Shown: piece by piece, positions 39,433-46,520 of the stretch | Numbering within the stretch: the stretch's first letter is position 1 | How the letters are laid out: each line of letters begins with the position of its first letter | Source of the DNA: JALHNI01 sp044226365 | GTDB lineage: Bacteria; Acidobacteriota; Terriglobia; Bryobacterales; Bryobacteraceae | Length of the DNA stretch: 64,000 bases | NCBI GenBank assembly: GCA_044226365.1 | Contig: JBGAHE010000014.1 | Location: forward strand, 24,933 to 88,932 | Reading direction: 5' to 3' | Translations under genes and position numbers: made by a program | Notes under the pieces: generated by a model | The model's input: only the letters and a program-made list of their open reading frames with translations | What the model was told of the DNA's origin: nothing | The model's database searches: none

Positions 39433-40095
39433 ATGCTCCACTCGCTCTGTCTCGGTCTCACGCTCGCCGCCGACCCCAGTGTCTTCGACTCCCGCTTCAC
39501 CAAGGCGGAGCCGACGCTCGAGGCTAAGGTCTGGAAGAAGGCGCCGCTGGTGGTGGCCGCGCAGGACCGGTTCGGCAAGCCGCTGCCGGAGCACCGCACC
39601 GAGATCCGTAGCCTTTGGACACCCACGCATCTCTACTTCCTCTTTACGGCGAACTACCAGTCGATGTACCTGCGGCCCACGCCGCAGCTCGACAAAGAGA
39701 CGCACGGGCTGTGGGACTACGACGTGGTGGAGGTCTTCATCGGGCATGACCTGGAGAAGATCAACCTCTATAAGGAGTTCGAAGTCTCACCTCGCGGCGA
39801 ATGGGTGGACCTCGACATCGACCACGGCACACCCAATCGCGACGCCTGGTTGTGGAACTCGAACTTTGAGTTCAAGACCAAGATCGACGAGCCCGCCAAG
39901 GTGTGGCGTTGCCTGATTAAGATTCCCTGGAAGTCGATTGCGCCGGCAGAGCCCAAGGCGGGCCAGCAGTTCCGGTTGAACCTTTACCGGATCGAAGGCG
40001 GCCCGGACCCGCGTACGTACATCACGTGGCAGGCGGTGCAATCCCCGTCGTTCCATACGCCGGAGAAGTTTGGGCGATTACGACTCGCGCGTTAG
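39433..40095 (+). CDS. Carbohydrate-binding CBM9-like (DOMON-type) protein
   Basis: 220 residues. The N-terminus HSLCLGLTLAADPS may be a short signal peptide. The rest is a beta-sandwich with TEIRSLWTPTHLYFLFTANY, YDVVEVFIGHD, YKEFEVSPRGEWVDLDID and KIPWKSIAPAEPKAGQQFRLNLYRIEGG, the pattern of CBM9-like proteins that stand alone in Acidobacteria. Likely binds sugar ends outside the cytoplasm; no catalytic residues are seen. Its end overlaps the sortase end on the other strand by 18 bp. Confidence 0.82.
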   Translation: MLHSLCLGLTLAADPSVFDSRFTKAEPTLEAKVWKKAPLVVAAQDRFGKPLPEHRTEIRSLWTPTHLYFLFTANYQSMYLRPTPQLDKETHGLWDYDVVEVFIGHDLEKINLYKEFEVSPRGEWVDLDIDHGTPNRDAWLWNSNFEFKTKIDEPAKVWRCLIKIPWKSIAPAEPKAGQQFRLNLYRIEGGPDPRTYITWQAVQSPSFHTPEKFGRLRLAR

Positions 40096-40686
40096 CTTAC
40101 GGGCCTTCATCGGGACGAGCGTGGCGCGGACGATGAACCGCTGCGGGGCAGAGCCGACGAAGTCGAACGGATAGCAGGTGACGAGCGTCACGGCGTCGCG
40201 TCGCGTGGGCGCGAGGACGTCGGTCTCTGACGGGTCGACGATACGGGTGCCTTCGACGCGGAAGGTGCGTTCACCGGCGGTCGTGAGCAACGTAAGCTCG
40301 TCGCCGATGCGGATGTCCTGCAACTCGCGGAAGAACGTATCGCGGTGAGCGGCGATGCCGACGTTCCCGGAACGTCCGGGTAAGGCCGTGCCGGGAATCC
40401 AACCCGCGCCTTCGGCGAGCGTGGCATGGTTGGCGCCGGGCCGAATCAGGACTTCCACTCCCAGGCGCTTGATGCGCAGCACACCGAGGGCAATAGGCGG
40501 TTGGGGCTTCTCGTAAGCCGAGGCGGGCGGAGCCGGAGCGGAGAGCTGGCGTACGAACTCCAGGCGGTCTTCACGCTCGCGGTAGTTGCCCCACAGCCAT
40601 TGGGTGCTCGCGGCGGCAAGCAACGCCACGCCGGCTCCGGCCAACAGCACGGACGGCGAGAATCTAAAACGGAGGCGCATGATCAT
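40078..40686 (-). CDS. Class D-like sortase
   Basis: 202 residues. An N-terminal membrane anchor (residues about 11-32) holds a sortase domain facing outward. The catalytic triad is visible: His114 in GIAAHRDTFF, Cys171 in LVTCYPF and Arg183 in PQRFIVRA; ALPGRSGNVGIAAHRD is the usual lead-in. Sortases cleave an LPXTG-like motif and join the protein to an amine, normally peptidoglycan in Gram-positives. Class D enzymes often prefer LPxTA, and the third gene upstream encodes a protein with LPQTA. The start overlaps the VWA stop (ATGA). A single dedicated enzyme-substrate pair is inferred. Confidence 0.9.
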   Translation of the reverse strand: MIMRLRFRFSPSVLLAGAGVALLAAASTQWLWGNYREREDRLEFVRQLSAPAPPASAYEKPQPPIALGVLRIKRLGVEVLIRPGANHATLAEGAGWIPGTALPGRSGNVGIAAHRDTFFRELQDIRIGDELTLLTTAGERTFRVEGTRIVDPSETDVLAPTRRDAVTLVTCYPFDFVGSAPQRFIVRATLVPMKARKLTRES

Positions 40687-41603
40687 TTTCCAGTAGCCGC
40701 AATATAGAAGGATTCGCGAGTGCGGACGCGCAAGTGGCGCCCGTTCGGGCCGGTAGCGAAAACGCGCACGCGGCGAGTTTCACCGTTGTCGCCGTCGGGT
40801 TCAGAAGTCAGAAAGCCCAGCACGTAGCGGGCACGAAGCTCGGTCAGGATGCGATCGAACTCGCCACCGAGCTTCTCAAGGCGGGGCTCAAAGATCGCGC
40901 GGCCACCAGTGAGTTCGGCAAAGCCAGAGAGCGTGCCAGAGTCCGTATCAGGTTCCCCCGGCTTGAACAGGCCGACAGCGTAGAAGAGGACATTGGCCTC
41001 CATGAGTCCGCGAGCGGCCGCTTCCCGCTTTACTTGACTAGCCGTGTCTTTGCCATCGCTCAGCACCACCATGGCGCGACGCGCGTGGACGCTGGATTTG
41101 AGGCCGTCGGCACCTTGCACGACGGCATCGAAAAGAGCGGTTTGGCCGTCGGGCTTTTCGCGATAAAGCAAGGGGGCCCAGGCCGTGTTGACTACGCCCA
41201 TTTTGGCTGGCTCAATCACGCGCCGAACCTTTTCGTTGAAGGCCAGCACGAAGGCTTCGTCCTCGGGAGCCAGGCGTCGCCGGAACTGTTCGACAGCTTG
41301 CACGACGCGGGCCTGCGCGTGGATCATGCTGCGGCTGTAATCGAGAACCACGGCGAGGCTGAGGTTGGTGACGCCGGTCGTGAGCCGGTCCAACGCAACA
41401 AACTTGTTTCTCTCTTTAATCCGGAAGTTCTCCTGGAGTAAGCCAGGGACGGGGGTACCGGACTCGTCAGTTACTAAGACGTCGAGCAGGACCAAGTTAA
41501 CCGAAGACCGAAAAGAAGGAGCCTGAGCCGCGCGAAGCGGACTCAGGCTCGAAGTCATCCAACCGCAGCCGCTAGTGGCGAGCAAATCGCGGCGGGAAAT
41601 CAT
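40683..41603 (-). CDS. VWA-domain protein of the acidobacterial type
   Basis: 306 residues. Leader ISRRDLLATSGCGWMTSS resembles a twin-arginine signal; Cys13 could also be a lipoprotein site. The short N-terminal beta part (VNLVLLDVLVTDESGTPVPGLLQENFRI) is typical of the VWFA-related family found in Acidobacteria. A VWA domain follows, with metal site DYSRS at residues 88-92 and a later ALFDAVV threonine/aspartate region. Such domains bind proteins through a metal ion. GGAGG lies seven bases before the ATG. It sits between sortase and LPQTA substrate in one operon, so it may help assemble or present the anchored protein. Confidence 0.88.
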   Translation of the reverse strand: MISRRDLLATSGCGWMTSSLSPLRAAQAPSFRSSVNLVLLDVLVTDESGTPVPGLLQENFRIKERNKFVALDRLTTGVTNLSLAVVLDYSRSMIHAQARVVQAVEQFRRRLAPEDEAFVLAFNEKVRRVIEPAKMGVVNTAWAPLLYREKPDGQTALFDAVVQGADGLKSSVHARRAMVVLSDGKDTASQVKREAAARGLMEANVLFYAVGLFKPGEPDTDSGTLSGFAELTGGRAIFEPRLEKLGGEFDRILTELRARYVLGFLTSEPDGDNGETRRVRVFATGPNGRHLRVRTRESFYIAATGK

Positions 41604-41635
41604 GAGTGTAACCTCCTACTTAGTTTGGTACTGAG

Positions 41636-42436
41636 TTACGAACGAACCGTCCGGTTGCGGAGCAGCGCCGCAACACCCAGGAGAACGGCACCCGTGAGAC
41701 CCATGAGGGGCAGCGGGCTAGCGGTCTGGGGAAGCTGGTCAGCGGGCATCGGAGCGGGGTCAGCCGCGGGGGCGGGTTCCGGAGTGCGATTCTGGGCCGT
41801 TACGACCGGCTGGGGAGCAGGTTCAGGAGCTACAGGAGCAGGGGCCGGAGCCGGCGTCGGTTCAGGCTGCGCCGCAGCCTGCGTTACCGGTTCCGGAGCG
41901 GGCGTGGGAGCCGGCGCGGGAGCAGGGGTGCTGTTCGCAGCGACTTCCGGAGCATTGTGCACTTCGGTGGACTTGAAGTTATCGGCCGTCGTATTCTGAC
42001 CGGCGCCTTCGTAGTACATCACCTTGGCGTTGTTATTCATGCGCGAGATTTCATCGGCCATGTTTTTCGGATAGGCAAACTCCTGGCCGAAGTTATCGCC
42101 GGGGTAGAACCAGGCGCGGAGGGCGGGCGGCACACCGGCCGGGGTTTCCCAATATTGCAGAGTGGTGTCACCGGTGGGCTGCAAGCGGGAGTTGGGGATG
42201 GCCAGGATGGTGGCTTCGAGCTTGGACTGGTCTTCGTTGTAGATCATCACGATGTGACGATTCGACTGCGAGTCCATCAGTTTCATGACGTACTTACCGG
42301 GGGGTAACTGCTTACCCGGGATGAGGATGGTTTCCTTCACGTCTAACTTCGTGAGCTTATCCCATTGTCCGGCGGACAGCGGGGCAGCGACGGCCAAGCT
42401 GAGCGCGGCCGTGAGTTGAAGCAGATTTTTTCGCAC
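41636..42436 (-). CDS. Surface protein with C-terminal LPQTA sorting signal
   Basis: 266 residues from GTG 42436, with AAGGAG seven bases upstream. Signal peptide (cleavage near APLSAG, residue 22). Residues about 25-165 form a compact beta-rich domain (KETILIPGKQLPPGKYVMKLMDS) seen in acidobacterial exported proteins. Residues about 170-230 are a Pro/Ala/Glu-rich stalk with APAPAP repeats. The end is a full cell-wall sorting signal: LPQTA at 235-239, a hydrophobic helix and the basic tail RNRTVRS. First gene of the sortase operon, behind a sigma-54 promoter. It is the clear substrate candidate for the sortase at 40078. Confidence 0.9.
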   Translation of the reverse strand: MRKNLLQLTAALSLAVAAPLSAGQWDKLTKLDVKETILIPGKQLPPGKYVMKLMDSQSNRHIVMIYNEDQSKLEATILAIPNSRLQPTGDTTLQYWETPAGVPPALRAWFYPGDNFGQEFAYPKNMADEISRMNNNAKVMYYEGAGQNTTADNFKSTEVHNAPEVAANSTPAPAPAPTPAPEPVTQAAAQPEPTPAPAPAPVAPEPAPQPVVTAQNRTPEPAPAADPAPMPADQLPQTASPLPLMGLTGAVLLGVAALLRNRTVRS

Positions 42437-42489
42437 TTGTTTCTTCTCCTTTTCAAGATCGCGTTAGCGTCTCGTCTGGTGTCTTGTAC

Positions 42490-42506
42490 TGCAAGAGTCG
42501 TGCCAA
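42490..42506 (-). promoter_or_regulatory. Sigma-54 (RpoN) promoter of the LPXTG/VWA/sortase operon
   Basis: The minus strand reads TTGGCACGACTCTTGCA, matching the sigma-54 consensus YTGGCACGRNNNTTGCW at every defined position. GG of the -24 element (42504-42503) and GC of the -12 element (42492-42491) are separated by the required ten bases. Transcription would start near 42479, about 43 bases before the GTG start. It implies activation by an ATP-driven enhancer-binding protein, which is not encoded in this window. Confidence 0.88.
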
Positions 42507-42594
42507 ACCCGCAAGTAGCTTAGAATCAAGGATCTTCACTGGACACTCAGCAAGAACTGCAGTGGGGACGCGCAGAAAACGACATGGAGAGCCG

Positions 42595-42624
42595 TTCCGG
42601 TAGCCGGAATGCGTTCAGTGAACG
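42595..42624. promoter_or_regulatory. Tandem inverted repeats, candidate enhancer sites for the sigma-54 promoter
   Basis: Two adjacent short palindromes: TTCCGG-TAG-CCGGAA at 42595-42609 and CGTTCA-G-TGAACG at 42612-42624. A third, GCTCCGGAGC, lies at 42651-42660. They are 115-180 bases upstream of the expected start, where enhancer-binding proteins usually sit. The sequences of the two repeats differ, so they may bind different proteins or be chance hairpins. Confidence 0.4.
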
Positions 42625-42703
42625 GAAGCGGAAGGGGTCGGGAGGGAATCGCTCCGGAGCGTGGCGGCCGCTGGTGGAAGCAGGGGGTGACGAAAGGGGG
42701 GGA

Positions 42704-42779
<76 letters not shown>

Positions 42780-42849
42780 CGCTAGAACCCAGCCAGGAGC
42801 AGGGCTTCGTCAACCGGTAGGATAGCATGGAGAGTCCACTGGAGGAAAC

Positions 42850-43743
42850 ATGCTCAGTCGACGTTCTTTGTTGTGCGCGGCAGCGGCCGGGGTCGGGCAG
42901 ACGCAAGGGTCCGGAGATGCGGTGGAAGCGCACCTGCACCTTTTTGAGCCGGCGAAGTTCCCTTATCACCCGAGTGCGACGTACAAGCCGCCGGCCGAGC
43001 CACTGGGGGCCTATCTGGATTTCGCAGCGGCGCATCGCATCCGGCATGCGGTGATCGTGCATCCGGAGCCGTATCAGGACGATCACCGGTACCTGGAACA
43101 CTGCTTCGAGAATGAACGGCCGGCGGGGCTCTTCAAGGGCACGTGCCTGTTCGATCCGATTGACCCGGCGACGCCAGGGCGGATCAGGGAACTGCTGAAG
43201 CGCTGGCCGAAGCGAATTGTGGCCCTGCGCGTTCATGCGGTGAACGGGCCGAAGGAAGCATTCCTGAAGAGCGGGCCGATCAAGAACCGGGATCTGGCCG
43301 ATCCGCAGATGAAGAAGACGTGGGCGGCTTGCGCCGATTTGGGGATCGCGATTCAGATGCATTTTGTACCGCATCATGCGCCGGCCATTGCGGCGCTGGC
43401 CAAGCAGGTGCCGGTGCGAGTGATTCTGGATCACCTGGGGCGCGGCGGCGTGGAGCCGGGCGGTTGGGAACAGATTGAGCGGCTGGCGGAAGTGCGGCGG
43501 GCGACGCTGAAGTTTTCGGGGCTAGGGTATTCGTCGAAGCAGAAGTCGCCGCACCGGGATTTGGCGGAGCCGCTGGGGCGGCTGATAAGGGCGTTTGGTC
43601 CAGCGCGGATGGTGCAGGGCGGCCAGGGACCGTCGGAGCAACTGTATCGGGAAGCGATGGAGCAACTCGAGCTGTTTGTGCCGGAGCGGGATCGGGCAGC
43701 GGTGCGGTATGGGAATGCGATGAAGCTGTATGGGTGGGGGTGA
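42850..43743 (+). CDS. Exported amidohydrolase family 2 protein
   Basis: 297 residues. Twin-arginine-like leader LSRRSLLCAAAAGVG, then a metal-dependent TIM barrel: AHLHLFEP (first HxH pair), HAVIVHPEPYQDD, ALRVHA, QMHFVPHHAP and ILDHLGRGG give the His/Asp ligands of the amidohydrolase-2 group (2-pyrone-4,6-dicarboxylate lactonase and related). GGAGG lies a few bases before the ATG. The substrate is probably a lactone or sugar-acid derivative. The last 460 bp are overlapped antisense by the gene at 43280-44284, although this protein ends at a conserved NAMKLYGW block. Confidence 0.85.
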   Translation: MLSRRSLLCAAAAGVGQTQGSGDAVEAHLHLFEPAKFPYHPSATYKPPAEPLGAYLDFAAAHRIRHAVIVHPEPYQDDHRYLEHCFENERPAGLFKGTCLFDPIDPATPGRIRELLKRWPKRIVALRVHAVNGPKEAFLKSGPIKNRDLADPQMKKTWAACADLGIAIQMHFVPHHAPAIAALAKQVPVRVILDHLGRGGVEPGGWEQIERLAEVRRATLKFSGLGYSSKQKSPHRDLAEPLGRLIRAFGPARMVQGGQGPSEQLYREAMEQLELFVPERDRAAVRYGNAMKLYGWG

Positions 43744-44284
43744 GTTCGGGGCCTGACGAAACGAAGCCAATTTCGGGCTGGAGGAGCTTGGCGCGTTCGA
43801 GCGAGCGGAGAGCGCGGTGGAAGTCGGTCTCGACGAGGGTGCGGTAGCGGAAGAAGTTCTTGTGCAGGAGATCCTGGGGGTCCTGGGGTCGGACGTTGAG
43901 CATGCAGAGGGCGAGGCCCTGGGCAGGATCGGGCTGGGCTTTGGGGCGCACGGCACCGTGGGTGCCTTCGGCGAGCTGGTTCTCGTAGAGAAGCTGCATC
44001 AGACCGCGCTCGGCGCGGGCGACCCGGAGCGAGAGCCAGTGTTTGTGGACGAAGCGCTCGACGAGGATCTGCTGGGTGGTGGAGCGGGGCTGGAGATCCT
44101 GAAGCACGTCGTCGCGCAGGGTTTCGAAGTCAGCGGCGGATTCGAAGGGAAGTACGACGGTTTGCGCGGTGAGCCCGTGTTTGAGGGGGTTGAGCCGGGC
44201 GCGCGCTTTGCCGGCGGTGGTCTTAGGGCCGGTGGATTTTTGCGCGTTGCGGCGATTGGCGTCGATTTGTCTTTGCGTGGCCAT
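43280..44284 (-). CDS. Hypothetical protein with conserved N-terminus; C-terminal half lies antisense to the amidohydrolase
   Basis: 334 residues from ATG 44284 (AGAGGA upstream). The first ~60 residues (ATQRQIDANRRNAQKSTGP, GKARARLNPLKHGLTA) recur in many uncharacterised bacterial proteins, and a helical region follows to about residue 180. Beyond that, all sequence overlaps the opposite amidohydrolase gene and turns into Pro/Ser/Ala-rich low complexity, as expected for antisense read-through. I think the functional part is residues 1-180 and that an ancestral stop near 43.74 kb has been lost. A 460-bp tail-to-tail overlap of two real genes would be very unusual. Confidence 0.55.
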   Translation of the reverse strand: MATQRQIDANRRNAQKSTGPKTTAGKARARLNPLKHGLTAQTVVLPFESAADFETLRDDVLQDLQPRSTTQQILVERFVHKHWLSLRVARAERGLMQLLYENQLAEGTHGAVRPKAQPDPAQGLALCMLNVRPQDPQDLLHKNFFRYRTLVETDFHRALRSLERAKLLQPEIGFVSSGPELTPTHTASSHSHTAPLPDPAPAQTARVAPSLPDTVAPTVPGRPAPSALDQTPLSAAPAAPPNPGAATSASTNTLAPKTSASPAALPPAAQSVPNRPAPRRRAPGDPESLAPAPAWPAPQWPAHDAVQNASESRSPNRRKPPTSSSSADRPDPGS

Positions 44285-44398
44285 GGGTCCTCTGTATTTA
44301 GGGTGACAGGCGGGAGGAAATTTCCGGGGGCGGCGGCGGGCCGTTGAGGGGCGGAGGTGGTTGAGGGAAAGGGGGTTAGGGAATTTTCGATTTCGGTG

Positions 44399-45919
44399 TT
44401 ACTGGGGGCGGTAAAGACGGACGAAAGGGCGGCGGGGGGACGTTTGGAGGAGGAGATGGTGGGGTGGTGGTTCGGGTTGGGGGTCGCCGAAGACGATGAC
44501 GTAATCGATTTTGACGGGGAGGGACGTGGCGAAGGTGGCGAGGTTGGCGTAGCCGGAGTCCGCGGCAGTTTCGAAGCCCCAGAGCTGGCTTTGTTGCTGG
44601 TCGCTGAACTGGGGGCGGTAGATGACGGGAAAGATCTGGTTGGGCGCCTGATAGTCCGAGAGGTTGACGCAGCGGCAGCGGGCGGCAAGGTAGGAATCGA
44701 CATGATAGAGCGGCTCGCGACCGATGCCGAAGAAGCCGTATTGGGAGGCGAGGTCCGGTGCGGGGAACTTGAGGCGGACGAAGGTGGAGCCGGGCGGGAT
44801 GGCGGAAGCGACAGCGAGATAGTCCTCCACGGCGTCGCTGTAATGGCGGACGGCGGTGAAGGTGACGGCAAGGTTGGCGAGGAGGCCAGCGAAGAAGAAG
44901 AGGGCGACGGGCAGGCGGAGCGAGTCCGGCGTGGGGAGCGCGGCGAGGAGTAGGGAGCCGATGAGGAAGACGCCCCAGGCGAGACGGGATTTGGCGTCCG
45001 ACCCGCCCCAGCCGGCATCGGGCGCGGCGAAATAGAGCGCGAAGGAGAGGAGGGTGGAAACGGCGAGTGCGCCGGGGAGGCGACGCCAGGCATCGCGCGA
45101 GAGATTGGCGATGGCAAAGACGAGGAGGCCGAGGGCGGCGAGCCAGAGGAGCTTTTGAGAGCCGAAGAGGCCGTCGGCGGTGATGAAGACTTTCTTGGGG
45201 AAGTCGCCGAAGCCAGCGCCGGCGGCGGCGTCGAAGTGAACGGGGTCGAGCGAGGAGCGGGCGAAGCGGCGAATCAGGAGAAGGGTGGGGACTGTGGCGG
45301 CGAGGACGAGGGCGACGGGACGCCAAGCACGACGGGTCCAGAAGGCGAGAACCGGCAGGAGCAGCAAGGCGAGCGCGGTGGGGACGAGGTGAGTGAAGTA
45401 GAGGGCGGCGAGGGCGAGGGAGAGGACGGCGGCCCGAGCGGGCGTGAAGGCGTCGCGATGGCGGAGGAAGTAGCCGAGGACGAGCATCAGTCCGACCATG
45501 CCGAGATAGAAGCTGTGATAGCCGAGCCAGAGGAAGAGCGTCTGGAGGAGGAAATTGGCGAGCGGGTGGTAGGGGCTGGCCGTGGGGTTCACGGCGCGGA
45601 AGGCGTAAGCGAGGGCGAAGAAGCCAAAGAGGTAGGCGAGGCTGACGAGGAGCTTTTCGGCGTGGGTGGGGCCAACCGCGGCGGTGGCGGCGGCGAAGGC
45701 GAGGGTGCCGCCCCAGTTGGGGACGGGACGCGGGTTGAGACGGTAGAGGGAGGCGTAGGCGGAGTCCGGTTCGGTGAGGACGGCGCGGGTGACCTGGGCG
45801 GTGTAGAGATGCGAGGGTCCGTCCTGGGTGACGAAGTGCGGGACGGTCCAGGGGAGGAGCATCTGGAGCGCCAGGAGAATGAAGGCGAGGATGGCGGGGA
45901 GTTGGCGGGGGGCGTTCAA
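44399..45919 (-). CDS. Polytopic membrane protein, GT-C glycosyltransferase-like
   Basis: 506 residues with about ten hydrophobic segments in the first 370. The first outer loop contains FVTQDGPSHLYTAQV, reminiscent of the acidic motif of GT-C glycosyltransferases, and the last ~140 residues form a soluble domain. This fits a membrane sugar transferase but no family is certain. The start is TTG at 45919 without a Shine-Dalgarno site. It follows the OB-fold gene by 13 bp and is the last gene of the terC operon. 43.744-44.398 kb holds only the 5' part of the preceding hypothetical gene and a 114-bp gap. Confidence 0.65.
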   Translation of the reverse strand: MNAPRQLPAILAFILLALQMLLPWTVPHFVTQDGPSHLYTAQVTRAVLTEPDSAYASLYRLNPRPVPNWGGTLAFAAATAAVGPTHAEKLLVSLAYLFGFFALAYAFRAVNPTASPYHPLANFLLQTLFLWLGYHSFYLGMVGLMLVLGYFLRHRDAFTPARAAVLSLALAALYFTHLVPTALALLLLPVLAFWTRRAWRPVALVLAATVPTLLLIRRFARSSLDPVHFDAAAGAGFGDFPKKVFITADGLFGSQKLLWLAALGLLVFAIANLSRDAWRRLPGALAVSTLLSFALYFAAPDAGWGGSDAKSRLAWGVFLIGSLLLAALPTPDSLRLPVALFFFAGLLANLAVTFTAVRHYSDAVEDYLAVASAIPPGSTFVRLKFPAPDLASQYGFFGIGREPLYHVDSYLAARCRCVNLSDYQAPNQIFPVIYRPQFSDQQQSQLWGFETAADSGYANLATFATSLPVKIDYVIVFGDPQPEPPPHHLLLQTSPRRPFVRLYRPQ

Positions 45920-45932
45920 AGGGGAGGTATGA

Positions 45933-46520
45933 CTAGCGCGCGAGCTTCAAGTCATTGTCCTTTCGCACGACGAGTTCGTAGGAGCGGCCGCGCTGGGCGC
46001 ACCAGCCGCTGACCTTCAGTTGCTTGCCGGCGGTGAGGGATTCGAGTTTGATGAAGTTGGGGAGATAGACGGCGGCTTCGGCGGAGCCATCGCGGAGGGT
46101 GAAGCGAGAGCCGCCGGTGTCGCGCACGGGCGCGCTGGCGATTTCACCGGTGAGCTGAACGATGCGGCCTTCGGTGGACTCGTTCAGTTCGGTGAGCTTG
46201 ATGGGCTCCGGACGGACAAGGCTGCGTCCTTTGGCGAGGCGGATTTCGCGGGCACGGAGGACGAGGAGGCCGTGATGGTCGGCGAGGACGCCGCGGACTT
46301 CGAGGGCGGTGCCGAGGGAGTGGTAGCCGCCTTTGTCGGTGGTGACGTAGAGGCCGGTGGCGGCGTTGCCCAGGACGAAGCCGTTGTCGCCCAGGATGTC
46401 GTTGTAGACGCCGGACTGGACGGTGACATAGCCTTCCACGGTGACGGTGGAGCCGAGTTCACGGCTGCGCGCGGTGTGCGGCGACATGGCGAGCAGCAAG
46501 AGGGCGGTGAGGGTGAGCAT
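45933..46520 (-). CDS. Exported OB-fold protein
   Basis: 195 residues with a signal peptide (LTLTALLLLAMSPHTA). Two repeats of an OB-fold-like beta-barrel follow: GSTVTVEGYVTVQSGVY..., and later GRIVQLTGEIASAPVRDTGGSRFTLRDGSAEAAVYLP. The pattern is close to DUF5689/YdeI-type OB domains seen in secreted nucleases and binding proteins. No catalytic residues are seen. Its ATG shares one base with the stop of the DUF1553 gene upstream (TAATG), so translation is coupled. Confidence 0.68.
   Translation of the reverse strand: MLTLTALLLLAMSPHTARSRELGSTVTVEGYVTVQSGVYNDILGDNGFVLGNAATGLYVTTDKGGYHSLGTALEVRGVLADHHGLLVLRAREIRLAKGRSLVRPEPIKLTELNESTEGRIVQLTGEIASAPVRDTGGSRFTLRDGSAEAAVYLPNFIKLESLTAGKQLKVSGWCAQRGRSYELVVRKDNDLKLAR

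Noticed and set aside
37800..40100. Chromosomal origin of replication at the skew switch
   Set aside because: The polarity fits, but intergenic gaps here are under 30 bp and no DnaA boxes, dnaA, dnaN or AT-rich region is present.
41770..41950. Apparent short tandem repeats, CRISPR-like at first glance
   Set aside because: They encode the Pro/Ala-rich stalk of the LPQTA protein; units are irregular and there are no spacers.
42780..42849. Promoter for tRNA-Lys containing TTGACG on the minus strand
   Set aside because: No acceptable -10 at a suitable distance could be found by eye.
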